64,000 nt of DNA, from NCBI RefSeq assembly GCF_900102195.1, contig NZ_FNBE01000007.1, positions 141,271 through 205,270 on the forward strand, written 5' to 3'. Position numbers and translations under genes: made by a program. Below the pieces are notes generated by a model that was given only the letters and a program-made list of their open reading frames with translations, made no database searches and was not told where the DNA came from. Positions 53,950 through 62,385 of the stretch are shown here, piece by piece. Origin of the DNA: Pseudonocardia oroxyli (lineage in GTDB: Bacteria; Actinomycetota; Actinomycetes; Mycobacteriales; Pseudonocardiaceae). Each line of letters opens with the position of its first letter. Position 1 is the stretch's first letter.

Positions 53950-54702
53950 AGCGCCGGGGGCGCAGAGGTCCAGGTGCGGGACGGTCGCACGCAGGTCGGG
54001 ATCGGCGAGGCGCCGGCGCAGGTAGGGACCGGCCTCGGCGGCCAGCGCCGGGTCCTGCGCGACGGCCGCGGAGATCCACCCCCGCAACCACTCCTCCAGC
54101 AGCGGCCCCTGGGTGAGCCGCCACGGGGACTCGCGGGTCTGCACCCGGGCGCCCCGGGCGCGGAGGGCGGCGGCCGCGTACGCGCCCGCGTCCGGGCCGA
54201 GGAGGCCCGATCGGCGCTGGTGGGCGTCGAAGGCGGCGGCGAACCGCGCGTCGAGCGGCTCGGCGGGGTACAGGGTCGCGCCGCCGGTCACCGACAGGGT
54301 GAACAGGACCGCGGCACCCGCCTCGACGCACAGGTCCACCAGCCGGTCCACCTCGGGCGCGGTCAGCAGGTCCAGCAGCGCGGAGCAGGTGACGAGATCG
54401 GCGTCGAGCGCGGTCGCGGACGTCAGGTCGCCGACGACGGGGATGCCGCCGTCTCGCGCCGCGATCTCCAGCAGCACCGGGTCCCGGTCGTGGAGGTACC
54501 AGGTGCCGGTGCGCAGCAGCGGCCGCAGCCAGCGGCCCATCGAGCCCGACCCGCACCCGAGGTCGCGCACCACCGCGGGCTCGGGGAGCAGCCCCACCAG
54601 CTCGGTCGAGCGGGCGGCGGCGTCCGCGGGCTCCCGGAGCGCGAGCCAGTCCGGCACGCACACCGGGTCGCCGGGGGTGCTGAGGCGAGCGTCGGTCTCC
54701 AT
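53938..54702 (-). CDS. Class I SAM-dependent methyltransferase
   Basis: 254 residues. SAM-binding motif I is VVRDLGCGSGSMGRWLRPLL near 50, followed by WYLHDRDPVLLEIAARDG (motif II acidic residue) and LVTCSALLDLLTAPEVDRLV. The order suits a small-molecule methyltransferase. Its last residues (GARAW) and stop lie inside a family A repeat, so the repeat supplied the end of the gene. Divergent from the CDP-alcohol phosphatidyltransferase by 60 bases; the substrate may be a lipid head group or polyol intermediate in the same pathway, which is inference. Confidence 0.86.
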   Translation of the reverse strand: METDARLSTPGDPVCVPDWLALREPADAAARSTELVGLLPEPAVVRDLGCGSGSMGRWLRPLLRTGTWYLHDRDPVLLEIAARDGGIPVVGDLTSATALDADLVTCSALLDLLTAPEVDRLVDLCVEAGAAVLFTLSVTGGATLYPAEPLDARFAAAFDAHQRRSGLLGPDAGAYAAAALRARGARVQTRESPWRLTQGPLLEEWLRGWISAAVAQDPALAAEAGPYLRRRLADPDLRATVPHLDLCAPGARAW

Positions 54703-54762
54703 GTCGTCGACCGTAGGCCTGCGACCGCGAAGCGGACTGAACCGGGAGCCGTCGGGATCCGT

Positions 54763-55584
54763 GTGGGGAGTGTGTACCTCTCGTCCCCGGCCCCGACCCG
54801 AATCGGCACGCTCGCCGACCGCCAGCAGGCGGGCGCCGCGCTGCTGCAGCTCACCGTGCTGGTCGCGATCGACCCCGGCCCCGCGGGCTGGCTCGCCGGT
54901 CTGGTCTACGCGTTCGGGCTGCAGGTCCTGCTGGCGGGCGCCGTCCGCCGGGCGGACGCGACGACGTTGGGGCCCGCGGACCTCGTCACCCTCGGCCGGG
55001 CGCTGCTCGTCGGCGGCGTGACCGCGGTGGTCGCCGACGGGTGGTGGTCGGGTGATCCGCGCGTCGAGGTGCTCGTGCCGCTCGCCGCCGTGGCCCTGGC
55101 GCTGGACTTCGTCGACGGCAAGGTCGCGCGGCACACCGGCACGGTCAGCGAGCTGGGCGCCCGCTTCGACATGGAGACGGACGCGTTCCTGATCCTGGTG
55201 CTGAGCGTCGCCGCGGCGGCGGTGCTCGGGCCGTGGGTGCTGGTGATCGGCGGCCTGCGCTACGCCTTCGTGGCGGTGGGCTGGCTGCTGCCGTGGCTGA
55301 CCGGGACGCTCCCGCCGTCGTTCTCGGCGAAGGCGATCGCCGCCGCGCAGGGCGTCGTGCTGGTGACCGCCGTCAGCGGCCTCCTGTCCCTGCTGCTCAC
55401 CACGCTCCTGGTCGCCGCGGCCCTGACCGCGCTGGTCTGGTCGTTCGCCCGCAGCGTCCTCACCCTGTATCGCACTGTGGAGCCACCACTGCCGTTGACA
55501 GGCCTCGAAACGACAGTCGTGGCTCCACAATGCGGGTCAGGTGACGGTGCGCACGCCTGCGGCGGCCAGGGCGGGGACCGCTGA
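54763..55584 (+). CDS. CDP-alcohol phosphatidyltransferase family protein
   Basis: 273-residue membrane enzyme with about five helices that moves a phosphoalcohol from a CDP-lipid. The complete CDP-AP motif is present: DFVDGKVAR then HTGTVSEL-G-ARF-D-MET-D, giving Asp115, Asp118, Asp136 and Asp140. It differs from standard PgsA in lacking the first helix signature, so it may use a non-glycerol alcohol. GTG 54763 is my choice. The C-terminus after about residue 240 is coded through a family D hairpin and beyond the start of the next gene's stop (48-base overlap), so it is probably an unneeded extension. Forms a divergent pair with the methyltransferase. Confidence 0.84.
   Translation: MGSVYLSSPAPTRIGTLADRQQAGAALLQLTVLVAIDPGPAGWLAGLVYAFGLQVLLAGAVRRADATTLGPADLVTLGRALLVGGVTAVVADGWWSGDPRVEVLVPLAAVALALDFVDGKVARHTGTVSELGARFDMETDAFLILVLSVAAAAVLGPWVLVIGGLRYAFVAVGWLLPWLTGTLPPSFSAKAIAAAQGVVLVTAVSGLLSLLLTTLLVAAALTALVWSFARSVLTLYRTVEPPLPLTGLETTVVAPQCGSGDGAHACGGQGGDR
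55471..55534. repeat. Palindromic repeat family D, copy 3 (long form)
   Basis: Arms 55471-55496 and 55509-55534 pair over 26 positions with about four mismatches; the outer 16 (CGCACTGTGGAGCCAC and GTGGCTCCACAATGCG) have one. It lies inside the tail of the CDP-alcohol transferase frame, three bases before the stop of the convergent kinase-like gene. Confidence 0.75.
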
Positions 55585-56544
55585 ACCCACGGTCTCGAAG
55601 CCCTCGCCGACCGTCTGGCCCGCGACGAACCGCGCGTGGATGCCCTCCGCGATCACCGCGATCTTGAAGTAGGCCAGCGCGAGGTAGAACTCCCAGTTCA
55701 CGATCTCGCGGCCCGCGGCCTTCGTGTACCGGGCCACGAGGTCGTCCGCCCCCGGCAGCCGCGGCGAGGTGGCGGCCGCGCCGCCCGCCAGCACCGGGTC
55801 GAACGCCGGGTCCGAGTAGACGACGTGCAGCGCCAGGTCGGACAGCGGGTCGCCCAGGGTGGACATCTCCCAGTCCACCAGCGCCCGGACGTCCGAGGCG
55901 TCCGTCTCGCCGACGATCGCGTTGTCGATCCGGAAGTCCCCGTGCACGATCGACGCCCCGGACTCCTCCGGCGTGTGCTCGGCCAGCCACCCGTGCAGCG
56001 CCTCGACGTCCGGCAGCGGGCGGGTCGAGACCCGGGTCCACTGGTCGTACCAGCGGCGGACCTGGCGGCCCAGGTACCCGGCAGGCTTGCCGAACGCCCC
56101 CAGTCCGACGGCCGCGGGGTCGACGCCGTGCAGCGCGGCCAGCGCGTCGACCAGGGCGTACGCGCAGTCGTGCACCTCGGTGTCGGACAGGGCGGCGAGC
56201 TGGTCGCGGGTGGCGATGGTGCGCCCGGGCACGAACTCGACGACCGCGAACGGCGCCCCGATGATCTCGGGGTCCTCGCTCTGCAGGACGGGCTTCGCGA
56301 CCGGCACCCCGTGCCCGTGCAGCGCCGCGACCACGGTGTACTCGCGCTTCATGTCGTGGGCCGACGGCGTGAGCCCGCCCAGCGGCGGGCGCCGCAGCAC
56401 CCACGTCGAGGTGCCGTCGGTGAGCCGGTAGGTGAGGTTGGAGCGGCCGCCGTGCAGCAGCTCCGCGGTGAGTGTGCCGGTGCCCGGCACGTGCTCGTCG
56501 ACGTACGCCTGGAGCTTGGGCAGGTCGAGTCCCTGGACGGCCAC
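55537..56544 (-). CDS. APH-family phosphotransferase (acyl-CoA dehydrogenase-associated type)
   Basis: 335 residues of the aminoglycoside phosphotransferase/choline kinase fold. Catalytic Asp203 in SIVHGDFRIDNAI and metal-binding Asp224 in ALVDWEMSTLGDPLSDLA; the nucleotide loop is LHGGRSNLTYRLTD with WVLRRPP Lys/Arg region. This is the subgroup that includes mycobacterial FadE36-type proteins and the kinase part of human ACAD10/11, which phosphorylates 4-hydroxyacyl-CoA; it is therefore likely a lipid enzyme rather than a drug-resistance one. Divergent TetR with matching operators suggests fatty-acid regulation. Confidence 0.88.
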   Translation of the reverse strand: MAVQGLDLPKLQAYVDEHVPGTGTLTAELLHGGRSNLTYRLTDGTSTWVLRRPPLGGLTPSAHDMKREYTVVAALHGHGVPVAKPVLQSEDPEIIGAPFAVVEFVPGRTIATRDQLAALSDTEVHDCAYALVDALAALHGVDPAAVGLGAFGKPAGYLGRQVRRWYDQWTRVSTRPLPDVEALHGWLAEHTPEESGASIVHGDFRIDNAIVGETDASDVRALVDWEMSTLGDPLSDLALHVVYSDPAFDPVLAGGAAATSPRLPGADDLVARYTKAAGREIVNWEFYLALAYFKIAVIAEGIHARFVAGQTVGEGFETVGSAVPALAAAGVRTVT

Positions 56545-56559
56545 GGCGCCTCCTCGTTC

Positions 56560-56623
56560 GGCTAATGCTCGCTAGCCATCCGACCACATCACCGGTGCCC
56601 GTGGTGGCTAATTGTTGTTAGCC
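56560..56623. promoter_or_regulatory. Two TetR operators GGCTAN8TAGCC
   Basis: GGCTAATGCTCGCTAGCC (56560-56577) and GGCTAATTGTTGTTAGCC (56606-56623) are 18-base inverted repeats of the same design, centres 46 bases apart, one near each gene start. They almost certainly bind the TetR encoded at 56631 and control both directions. Confidence 0.75.
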
Positions 56624-56630
56624 TCACCCC

Positions 56631-57188
56631 ATGGCAACGCGCGAGGCGATCGGGGAGGCCGCGCTGCGCCTGTTCGCCGAACACGGGTACCAGGGCACGA
56701 CGATGGCGGACATCGGGACCGCGGTCGGCATCCGGGGTCCCAGCCTCTACAAGCACGTCTCCTCCAAGCAAGAGCTGCTCGTGGCGCTGCTGACGTCCAC
56801 GATGGATGCCCTGATCGAGGCGCACACGGCGGCGTTGGCCGGCACGAGCGACCCCGTCGAACGGCTGCGGCGCGCGGTCGACGCCCACGTCCGCTTCCAC
56901 GCCCGACACCGCCTGGAGGCGTTCGTCGGCGCGAGCGAGATGCGGAGCCTCGAGGAGCCGCACCGCGGCACCGTGCTGGCGAAGCGCGCGGAGTACGAGC
57001 GCGGCTTCCGCACCCTGATCGAGCAGGGCCCCTTCGACGTCGCCTCGGTCCGGCTCGCCTCCTACGCCGTCCTCGACCTGGGCATGGGCCTCGCCACCTG
57101 GTACCGCGAGGAGGGCGCCCTCTCCGAGGACGAGGTGGTCGCCCAGCAGGTCGAGTTCGCGCTGCGCCTCGTCGGCGCCGTGCTATAA
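56631..57188 (+). CDS. TetR-family regulator of the APH-like gene
   Basis: 185 residues. Helix-turn-helix 7-50 ([40 protein letters not shown]). ATG 56631 lies eight bases after the second operator, so the operator covers the translation start and represses itself. Its TAA stop is the centre of another palindrome (57183-57200) in front of the nitronate monooxygenase gene, 32 bases downstream; that gene is in the same direction and may be partly read through. Confidence 0.9.
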   Translation: MATREAIGEAALRLFAEHGYQGTTMADIGTAVGIRGPSLYKHVSSKQELLVALLTSTMDALIEAHTAALAGTSDPVERLRRAVDAHVRFHARHRLEAFVGASEMRSLEEPHRGTVLAKRAEYERGFRTLIEQGPFDVASVRLASYAVLDLGMGLATWYREEGALSEDEVVAQQVEFALRLVGAVL

Positions 57189-57200
57189 CGCTTGTTATAG
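57183..57200. promoter_or_regulatory. Palindrome CTATAAC-N4-GTTATAG
   Basis: Perfect seven-base arms (57183-57189, 57194-57200) with GCTT between. It is unusually AT-rich for this genome and covers the TetR stop codon, 20 bases before the TTG start of the nitronate monooxygenase. Likely operator for the second TetR (58189-58755) in this operon. Confidence 0.65.
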
Positions 57201-57220
57201 GCCCGACGAAGGGAAGCCCG

Positions 57221-58192
57221 TTGAGCGACACCCTCCCGCCCGTGTTCGACCGGCTCCGGCTGCCGGTGATCGGTGCGCCCCTGTTCATCATCAGCAACCC
57301 GCGCCTGGTCATCGAGCAGTGCAAGGCCGGCGTCGTCGGGTCGTTCCCGGCGCTGAACGCGCGGCCGGCGAGCCTGCTGCGGGACTGGCTCGCGGAGATC
57401 ACCGAGGAGCTCGCGGCGTACGACGCGAAGCACCCCGAGCGCCCGTCCGCGCCCTTCGCGGTCAACCAGATCGTCCACCGGTCCAACACCCGGCTGGAGG
57501 AGGACCTCGCCACCTGCGTCGAGTTCCGGGTGCCGATCATGATCACCTCGCTCGGCGCCCGCCAGGACGTCAACGAGGCGGCCCACAGCGTGGGTTCCGT
57601 CGTCCTGCACGACGTGATCGACGACCGGTTCGCGCGCAAGGCCGTCTCCAAGGGCGCCGACGGGCTGATCGCCGTGGCCGCGGGCGCGGGCGGGCACGCC
57701 GGCGTGCGCAGCCCCTTCGCGCTGGTCCAGGAGATCCGCCAGTGGTTCGACGGACCGCTCGCACTGTCCGGATCCATCGCGACCGGCGCCGGAGTGCTCG
57801 CGGCCCGGGCCATGGGCGCGGACTTCGCCTACCTCGGCTCGGCGTTCATCGCCACCGACGAGGCCGCCGCCAAGGACGAGTACAAGCAGGCCATCGTGGA
57901 CGGCTCCTCGGCCGACATCGTCTACAGCGACCTGTTCACCGGCGTGCACGGCAACTACCTCGCCCCCTCCATCCGCGCGGCGGGCCTCGACCCGGCGAAC
58001 CTCCCGGCCGGGGACGTCACCACGATGGACTTCGGGTCCGGCGGCACGAGCGACGCCAAGGCCTGGAAGGACATCTGGGGCAGCGGCCAGGGCATCGGCG
58101 CGGTCGACGCCGTCGTGCCCGTGCGGGATCTCGTCGCGCGGCTGTCGGACGAGTACGCCGCCGCCCGCGACCGCCTGGCGCTCTCGGCGTGA
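57221..58192 (+). CDS. Nitronate monooxygenase / 2-nitropropane dioxygenase family
   Basis: 323-residue FMN TIM-barrel enzyme. Family marks: PVIGAPLFIISNPRLVIEQC, the phosphate-binding AVAAGAGGHAGVRSPFALVQ and PLALSGSIATGAGVLAARAM, and AYLGSAFIATDEAAA. It would oxidise nitronates (for example propionate-3-nitronate) to protect the cell, though some members are acyl reductases. The start is TTG 57221 with AAGGGAAG ahead; no ATG/GTG exists near the conserved N-terminus. GTGA overlap joins it to a TetR gene, so it is probably self-regulated through the palindrome at 57183. Confidence 0.88.
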   Translation: MSDTLPPVFDRLRLPVIGAPLFIISNPRLVIEQCKAGVVGSFPALNARPASLLRDWLAEITEELAAYDAKHPERPSAPFAVNQIVHRSNTRLEEDLATCVEFRVPIMITSLGARQDVNEAAHSVGSVVLHDVIDDRFARKAVSKGADGLIAVAAGAGGHAGVRSPFALVQEIRQWFDGPLALSGSIATGAGVLAARAMGADFAYLGSAFIATDEAAAKDEYKQAIVDGSSADIVYSDLFTGVHGNYLAPSIRAAGLDPANLPAGDVTTMDFGSGGTSDAKAWKDIWGSGQGIGAVDAVVPVRDLVARLSDEYAAARDRLALSA

Positions 58193-58755
58193 GCGCCCCG
58201 GGGGACGTCCGGACCGCCACCTTGGACGCCGCCGCCCACCTCCTCGCCACCGAGGGACCCCGCGGATTCACCGTCCGCGGGGTCGCCGCGGCGGCGGGCG
58301 GCTCCACGATCGCCGTCTACCACTACTTCAGCGACAAACAGGGCCTGATCGACGCCGTGTACGTCGAGGGCCACCGGCGCCTGCGGTCCGCGCAGGAGGC
58401 CCAGCGGTTCTCCGACGACCCGGAGCGCGACGTCCGCGCCGCCTGCCTCGCCTACCGCGAGATCGCCCTGGCCTACCCGGACTACTTCCTGGTGATGTTC
58501 GGCCACGGCCTGGACCGCTTCACCACCGACGTGCGGGCCACCGGCCGGGACAACTACGGCGGGTTCATCGAGGTGATGCGCCGGTGGAACGCCCGCGCCC
58601 CCCTGCGCGTCGACCCCGAGTCCGCGGCCTACACGCTGTGGTCCGCGGGCCACGGCATGGTGATGCTGGAGCTCACCGACAACGGCCCGCACGAGGACCG
58701 CTCCGCCCAGTACGACACGCTGATCGACACCCTGATGCGCGGCCTGACCGCGTGA
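58189..58755 (+). CDS. TetR-family regulator, nitronate monooxygenase operon
   Basis: 188 residues, GTG start overlapping the previous stop. Helix-turn-helix in 14-55 (LDAAAHLLATEGPRGFTVRG, GSTIAVYHYFSDKQGLIDAV), C-terminal ligand domain (AYPDYFLVMFGHGLDRFTTD). It is an operon partner of the nitronate monooxygenase, a common layout for self-regulating detoxification units. Confidence 0.88.
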   Translation: MSAPGDVRTATLDAAAHLLATEGPRGFTVRGVAAAAGGSTIAVYHYFSDKQGLIDAVYVEGHRRLRSAQEAQRFSDDPERDVRAACLAYREIALAYPDYFLVMFGHGLDRFTTDVRATGRDNYGGFIEVMRRWNARAPLRVDPESAAYTLWSAGHGMVMLELTDNGPHEDRSAQYDTLIDTLMRGLTA

Positions 58756-58786
58756 ACGGAGATCGCGGGCCCGCGCATACTGGGTC

Positions 58787-59458
58787 ATGGCCCGCGCGCA
58801 GATCATCGTCCACGAGACCGACCCCGTCCGGCAGCGGCGGGTGCCCGGCACGCTCCTGCCCGCGCTGGAGGAGCTCGGGTTCTCCGTGGGGATCGGGACC
58901 TTCCTCGACGGGGGCGACGTGGCTCCCGGGGCCGACGTCGTCGTCGTGATGGGGTCGCGGCACGCCGCCTACGACGACACCCTGCCGTGGCTCGCGCCGG
59001 AGCTGGAGTTCCTGCACCACACCGACTCCCCGGTCTTCGGGGTGTGCTTCGGCGGGCAGGCGCTGTCCCGGGCGCTCGGCGGGACCGTGACCCTGGCGCC
59101 GCAGCCGGAGCGGGGGTTCGTCGACCTCGACGGCGACCTCCCGGCGCGTCGGTGGATGGAGTTCCACTACGACGCGTTCACCCTGCCGCCCGGCGCGGAG
59201 CTGGTGTCCCGCAACGAGACCGGCGTGCAGGCCTTCCGCAGCGGCCGCAGCATGGGTCTGCAGTTCCACCCGGAGATCACGCCGGACGTCTTCGAGACCT
59301 GGGCCGAGTCCTGGTCCCCGGAGTTCCTGGCGTCGGTGGAGGCGGAGGTGGACCTCGAGGCCGTCCGCAAGGAGATCGCCGGACGCCAGGACGAGCTCGC
59401 GGCCCAGTGCCGGGCCCTGCTCGGCCGCTTCCTGGACGCGGCGAAGCCTGCTACCTGA
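58787..59458 (+). CDS. Class I glutamine amidotransferase-like protein
   Basis: 223 residues. The Cys-His-Glu triad is complete: Cys87 (FGVCFGGQALSRALGG), His161 and Glu163 (GLQFHPEITPDV). No synthetase domain, so it would need a partner or act as a gamma-glutamyl hydrolase-like enzyme (PuuD/YvdE types). An approximately 45-residue C-terminal helical extension (DLEAVRKEIAGRQDELAAQC) is unusual and might be a docking element. Overlaps the P450 gene tail to tail by eight bases. Confidence 0.86.
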   Translation: MARAQIIVHETDPVRQRRVPGTLLPALEELGFSVGIGTFLDGGDVAPGADVVVVMGSRHAAYDDTLPWLAPELEFLHHTDSPVFGVCFGGQALSRALGGTVTLAPQPERGFVDLDGDLPARRWMEFHYDAFTLPPGAELVSRNETGVQAFRSGRSMGLQFHPEITPDVFETWAESWSPEFLASVEAEVDLEAVRKEIAGRQDELAAQCRALLGRFLDAAKPAT

Positions 59459-60689
59459 CGTGCACCGGGAGCCGGTCGACGCCGTAGACGATGCTGGCGT
59501 CCCGGTACTCCAGCTCGTCCGCCGGGACCGCGAGGTGCATCCGCGGGAAGCGGTTGAGCAGGGCGGGGTAGGCCGCGCGCAGCTCCATGCGGGCCAGCTC
59601 GGCGCCGATGCACCGGTGGATGCCGTGGCCGAAGGCGTAGTGCGGGCCGGGGACGCGGTGCGGGTCGAACGTCTCCCCGCCTTCGCGGTCCGCGGCGAGC
59701 AGCGAGCAGATCACGCCGTCGCCCGCCTTGATCAGGGTGTCGCCGACAGCCACGTCCCGTGTCGCGAACCGGGGGAAGGCCACCTGCACCACCGTCAGGT
59801 AGCGCAGCAGCTCCTCGACGACCGGGCCCGCGTCCTCCTCCCGGACGATCCGGGCCGCCTCGGGGTCCTCCATCAGCGCGATCGCCCCGAGCGCCAGCAT
59901 CGACGCGGTGGTCTCGAACCCGCCGGTCAGGACGCCGTCGGCGAGGCCGGCGAGCTCCTCGTCGTCCACCCGGTCGCCGTGGTCACGGATGATCATGCCG
60001 AGCAGGCCGTCGGTGGGGTGGTCGCGCTGCCTGCGGACCTGCTCGCGCAGGAAGACCAGCGAGTCCGAGATCGCCCCGAGTGAGGCGCTGGCGCCGCCGA
60101 GCAGGTCGAACCGCGCGGTCGCGACCTCCTGGAAGGCCTCGCGCTCCGAGTACGGCACCCCCAGCAGCTCGCAGATGACCAGCGAGGGGATCGGCAGCGC
60201 GAAGTGCTCGACGAGGTCGACGGGTCCGTCCGCGGCGTCCATCGTGTCGAGGCACTCCGCGACGATCTCCTCGATCCGCGGGGTGAGGCGCGCGAGGCGG
60301 CGCATCGTGAACTCGGGGGTGAGCACCTTGCGCAGCCGGCTGTGGACGGGCGGATCGGAGAAGCCCAGGCCACCGGGGTTTTCGGTCTCCGCCATGCCGA
60401 GGGTGCGGGCGAGGTGGTTGAAGTCCGACGAGTAGTCCTCCACCGAGGACAGGACCGACCGGACCTCGTCGCGGCCGGTGACCAGCCAGACGTCCAGCTT
60501 CAGGGGGAGGTCGAGCTTCGAGACCGGGGCGGCCGCGGCGAGCTCCGGCACCGGGTCGAGGCCCTCACGGCGCAGCGGCATGAGGGCGGAGTCGGGGAGC
60601 AGGGAGCCGAGGTCCAGGCCCTTGGCGTTCATGCGGGCCAGTTGGCGGCGGACGAACCAGGACGCGATGCGCGCGCGCAACGTGGGCAC
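59451..60689 (-). CDS. Cytochrome P450
   Basis: 412 residues, soluble bacterial class I P450. Heme Cys360 in YAFGHGIHRCIGAELARMEL; the oxygen-binding I-helix motif is LTGGFETTASMLALGAIALM with Glu-Thr-Thr; the ExxR pair is VVEELLRYLTVV. Start ATG 60689. It belongs to the large actinobacterial biosynthesis/lipid-oxidation P450 group (CYP105/107-like by motif shape), but neither redox partner nor pathway gene lies near, so its substrate is unknown. The N-terminus FVRRQLARMNAKGLDLGSLL is longer than average by about 25 residues. Confidence 0.92.
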   Translation of the reverse strand: MPTLRARIASWFVRRQLARMNAKGLDLGSLLPDSALMPLRREGLDPVPELAAAAPVSKLDLPLKLDVWLVTGRDEVRSVLSSVEDYSSDFNHLARTLGMAETENPGGLGFSDPPVHSRLRKVLTPEFTMRRLARLTPRIEEIVAECLDTMDAADGPVDLVEHFALPIPSLVICELLGVPYSEREAFQEVATARFDLLGGASASLGAISDSLVFLREQVRRQRDHPTDGLLGMIIRDHGDRVDDEELAGLADGVLTGGFETTASMLALGAIALMEDPEAARIVREEDAGPVVEELLRYLTVVQVAFPRFATRDVAVGDTLIKAGDGVICSLLAADREGGETFDPHRVPGPHYAFGHGIHRCIGAELARMELRAAYPALLNRFPRMHLAVPADELEYRDASIVYGVDRLPVHVR

Positions 60690-60728
60690 GGCCCGAGCCT
60701 ACCGACGCCCACCGACTCGGTTCCGGGA

Positions 60729-60756
60729 GCGGCCCCGGCACGGGTGCCGGGGCCGC
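60729..60756. terminator. GC-rich terminator hairpin of the 5-oxoprolinase operon
   Basis: Perfect 13-base arms GCGGCCCCGGCAC (60729-60741) and complement (60744-60756) with a two-base loop. It lies 118 bases downstream (leftward) of the PxpBC stop and 40 bases upstream of the P450 start. The rest of the 184-base gap holds no evident gene. Confidence 0.6.
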
Positions 60757-60873
60757 ACGACCGTGCGATGGCGTCGTACCGACCCCCCGGCGGATACGCC
60801 CACCGGTACGGCGCCTCACCAGCACGGCTGGTGCCCAACCTACCCGCCCTTGTTTGTGGGTCAAACCCATACA

Positions 60874-62385
60874 TCAGGGGATCAAGCGCACGCTCTGCCC
60901 GGGCCGGATCTGGGCGGCGCGATCGACGTCGGCGTCGGCCACGACGGCGACCACCGGGTAGCCGCCGGTCACGGGATGGTCGGCCAGGAAGATCACCGGC
61001 TCGCCGCCCGGCGGCAGCTGCACCGCGCCGCGGGTCAGGCCCTGGCTCGGCAGCGAGCCGACGCCGTCCGCCATCTCCAGCGTGCCGCCGGCCAGCCGCA
61101 TCCCCACCCGGTCGGTCTCCCCCGACGCCTCCCACCACGTGTCCGCCAGGTCGCCGCGGGCCAGGTCGGCGTGCGGACCGGGCCGGATCCGCAGGGTGAC
61201 CGGACCGGCGGGCGGGACCGGGACCGGGGCGACGTCGACCAGCGGGAAGGCCCGCGGCTCGGGTCCGACGGACAGCGATGCGCCCGGCTCCAGCGGCGCC
61301 GGGCCGATGCCCGACAGGGTGTCGGTCGACCGCGAGCCCAGCACCGGCTCGGCTTCGATCCCGCCGCGGACGCACACGTAGGTCCGCAGGCCCGACGGCG
61401 GCGGACCCAGCCGGAGCTCCTGCCCCGCTCGGACGCCGACCAGCGCGTGGTGGCCCACCGGACGTCCGTCGACGGTCGCGGGGGCCGGGGCGCCGGTGAG
61501 CGCGACCGTCAGGTCCCGGCGGGCGAGGACCGCGAGCCCGCCGAGCAGCACCTCGATCGCCGCGGCGCCCTCGTCGTCGTTGGCCACGAGGCGGTTGCCG
61601 AGCCGCAGCGCGGCGCGGTCCGCGGCCCCCGACCGCCCGACGCCCAGGGCGGCGTACCCGGGGCGACCGAGGTCCTGGGCCAGCGCCAGGGGGCCGGTCT
61701 CGCGGATGTCCAGGGCCGGGTCCCGGGTGTCCGGGCGCGCCCGGGGGCGCGGCTCGCCGACGCGGTCGGCCCGGCCGGCCACGAACCGCACCTCCGCTCC
61801 GGGCCGCAGCAGGGCGGGCGGGTCCCGGTCGAGGTCCCACAGCACGGCGTCCGTGCGGCCGATCAGCTGCCAGCCGCCGGGGGAGGACCGCGGGTACACC
61901 CCGCTGTACCCCCCCGCCAGCCCCACCGACCCGGCGGGCACCGTGGTCCGGGACTTCTCGCGGCGCGGCACGGTCAGCCGCGCGTCCCCGCCGGTCAGGT
62001 ACGCGAAGCCGGGGGCGAACCCGCCGAACGCGACCCGCCACGGCGTGCCGGTGTGCGCCGCGACCACCTCGTCGGCGGTCAGCCCGGTGGCCTCGGCGAC
62101 GTCGGCGAGGTCCGGCCCGTCGTAGACGACGGGGATCTCCACGGCGTCGACGTCGAGCGCGTCGACCGGCTGCGGGTCCAGCGCGGAGACGGCCGCCCGC
62201 AGGCCGCCGAGGTCGGTTCCGGGTTCGGCGACGAGCAGGACCGTCCGGGCGGCGGGCACGACGTCCCGCACGCCGGGCAGGTCGGCCGCCCGGCACGCCT
62301 GCGCCAGGGCGATCACCCGGTCCCCGTCCTCGTCCGCGTCGACCTCGACCAGGAGCGCCGCGTCGCCGTACGGCGTCGCCCTCAC
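60874..62385 (-). CDS. pxpBC: 5-oxoprolinase subunits B and C, fused (PxpBC/KipI-KipA)
   Basis: 503 residues combining two proteins usually separate. Residues 1-210: PxpB (KipI type; [20 protein letters not shown] and [20 protein letters not shown]). Residues about 225-503: PxpC (KipA type; [20 protein letters not shown] and [20 protein letters not shown]). Together with PxpA they open 5-oxoproline (pyroglutamate) to glutamate with ATP. GTG 62385 overlaps the stop of pxpA. The fused order B-C is also found in fungal allophanate hydrolase-like proteins. Confidence 0.9.
   Translation of the reverse strand: MRATPYGDAALLVEVDADEDGDRVIALAQACRAADLPGVRDVVPAARTVLLVAEPGTDLGGLRAAVSALDPQPVDALDVDAVEIPVVYDGPDLADVAEATGLTADEVVAAHTGTPWRVAFGGFAPGFAYLTGGDARLTVPRREKSRTTVPAGSVGLAGGYSGVYPRSSPGGWQLIGRTDAVLWDLDRDPPALLRPGAEVRFVAGRADRVGEPRPRARPDTRDPALDIRETGPLALAQDLGRPGYAALGVGRSGAADRAALRLGNRLVANDDEGAAAIEVLLGGLAVLARRDLTVALTGAPAPATVDGRPVGHHALVGVRAGQELRLGPPPSGLRTYVCVRGGIEAEPVLGSRSTDTLSGIGPAPLEPGASLSVGPEPRAFPLVDVAPVPVPPAGPVTLRIRPGPHADLARGDLADTWWEASGETDRVGMRLAGGTLEMADGVGSLPSQGLTRGAVQLPPGGEPVIFLADHPVTGGYPVVAVVADADVDRAAQIRPGQSVRLIP

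Noticed and set aside
55460-56587. Alternative 375-codon frame over the APH-like gene
   Set aside because: It is rich in Arg/Gly with no kinase motif; the frame ending at 55537 contains HGDFRIDN and DWE motifs.
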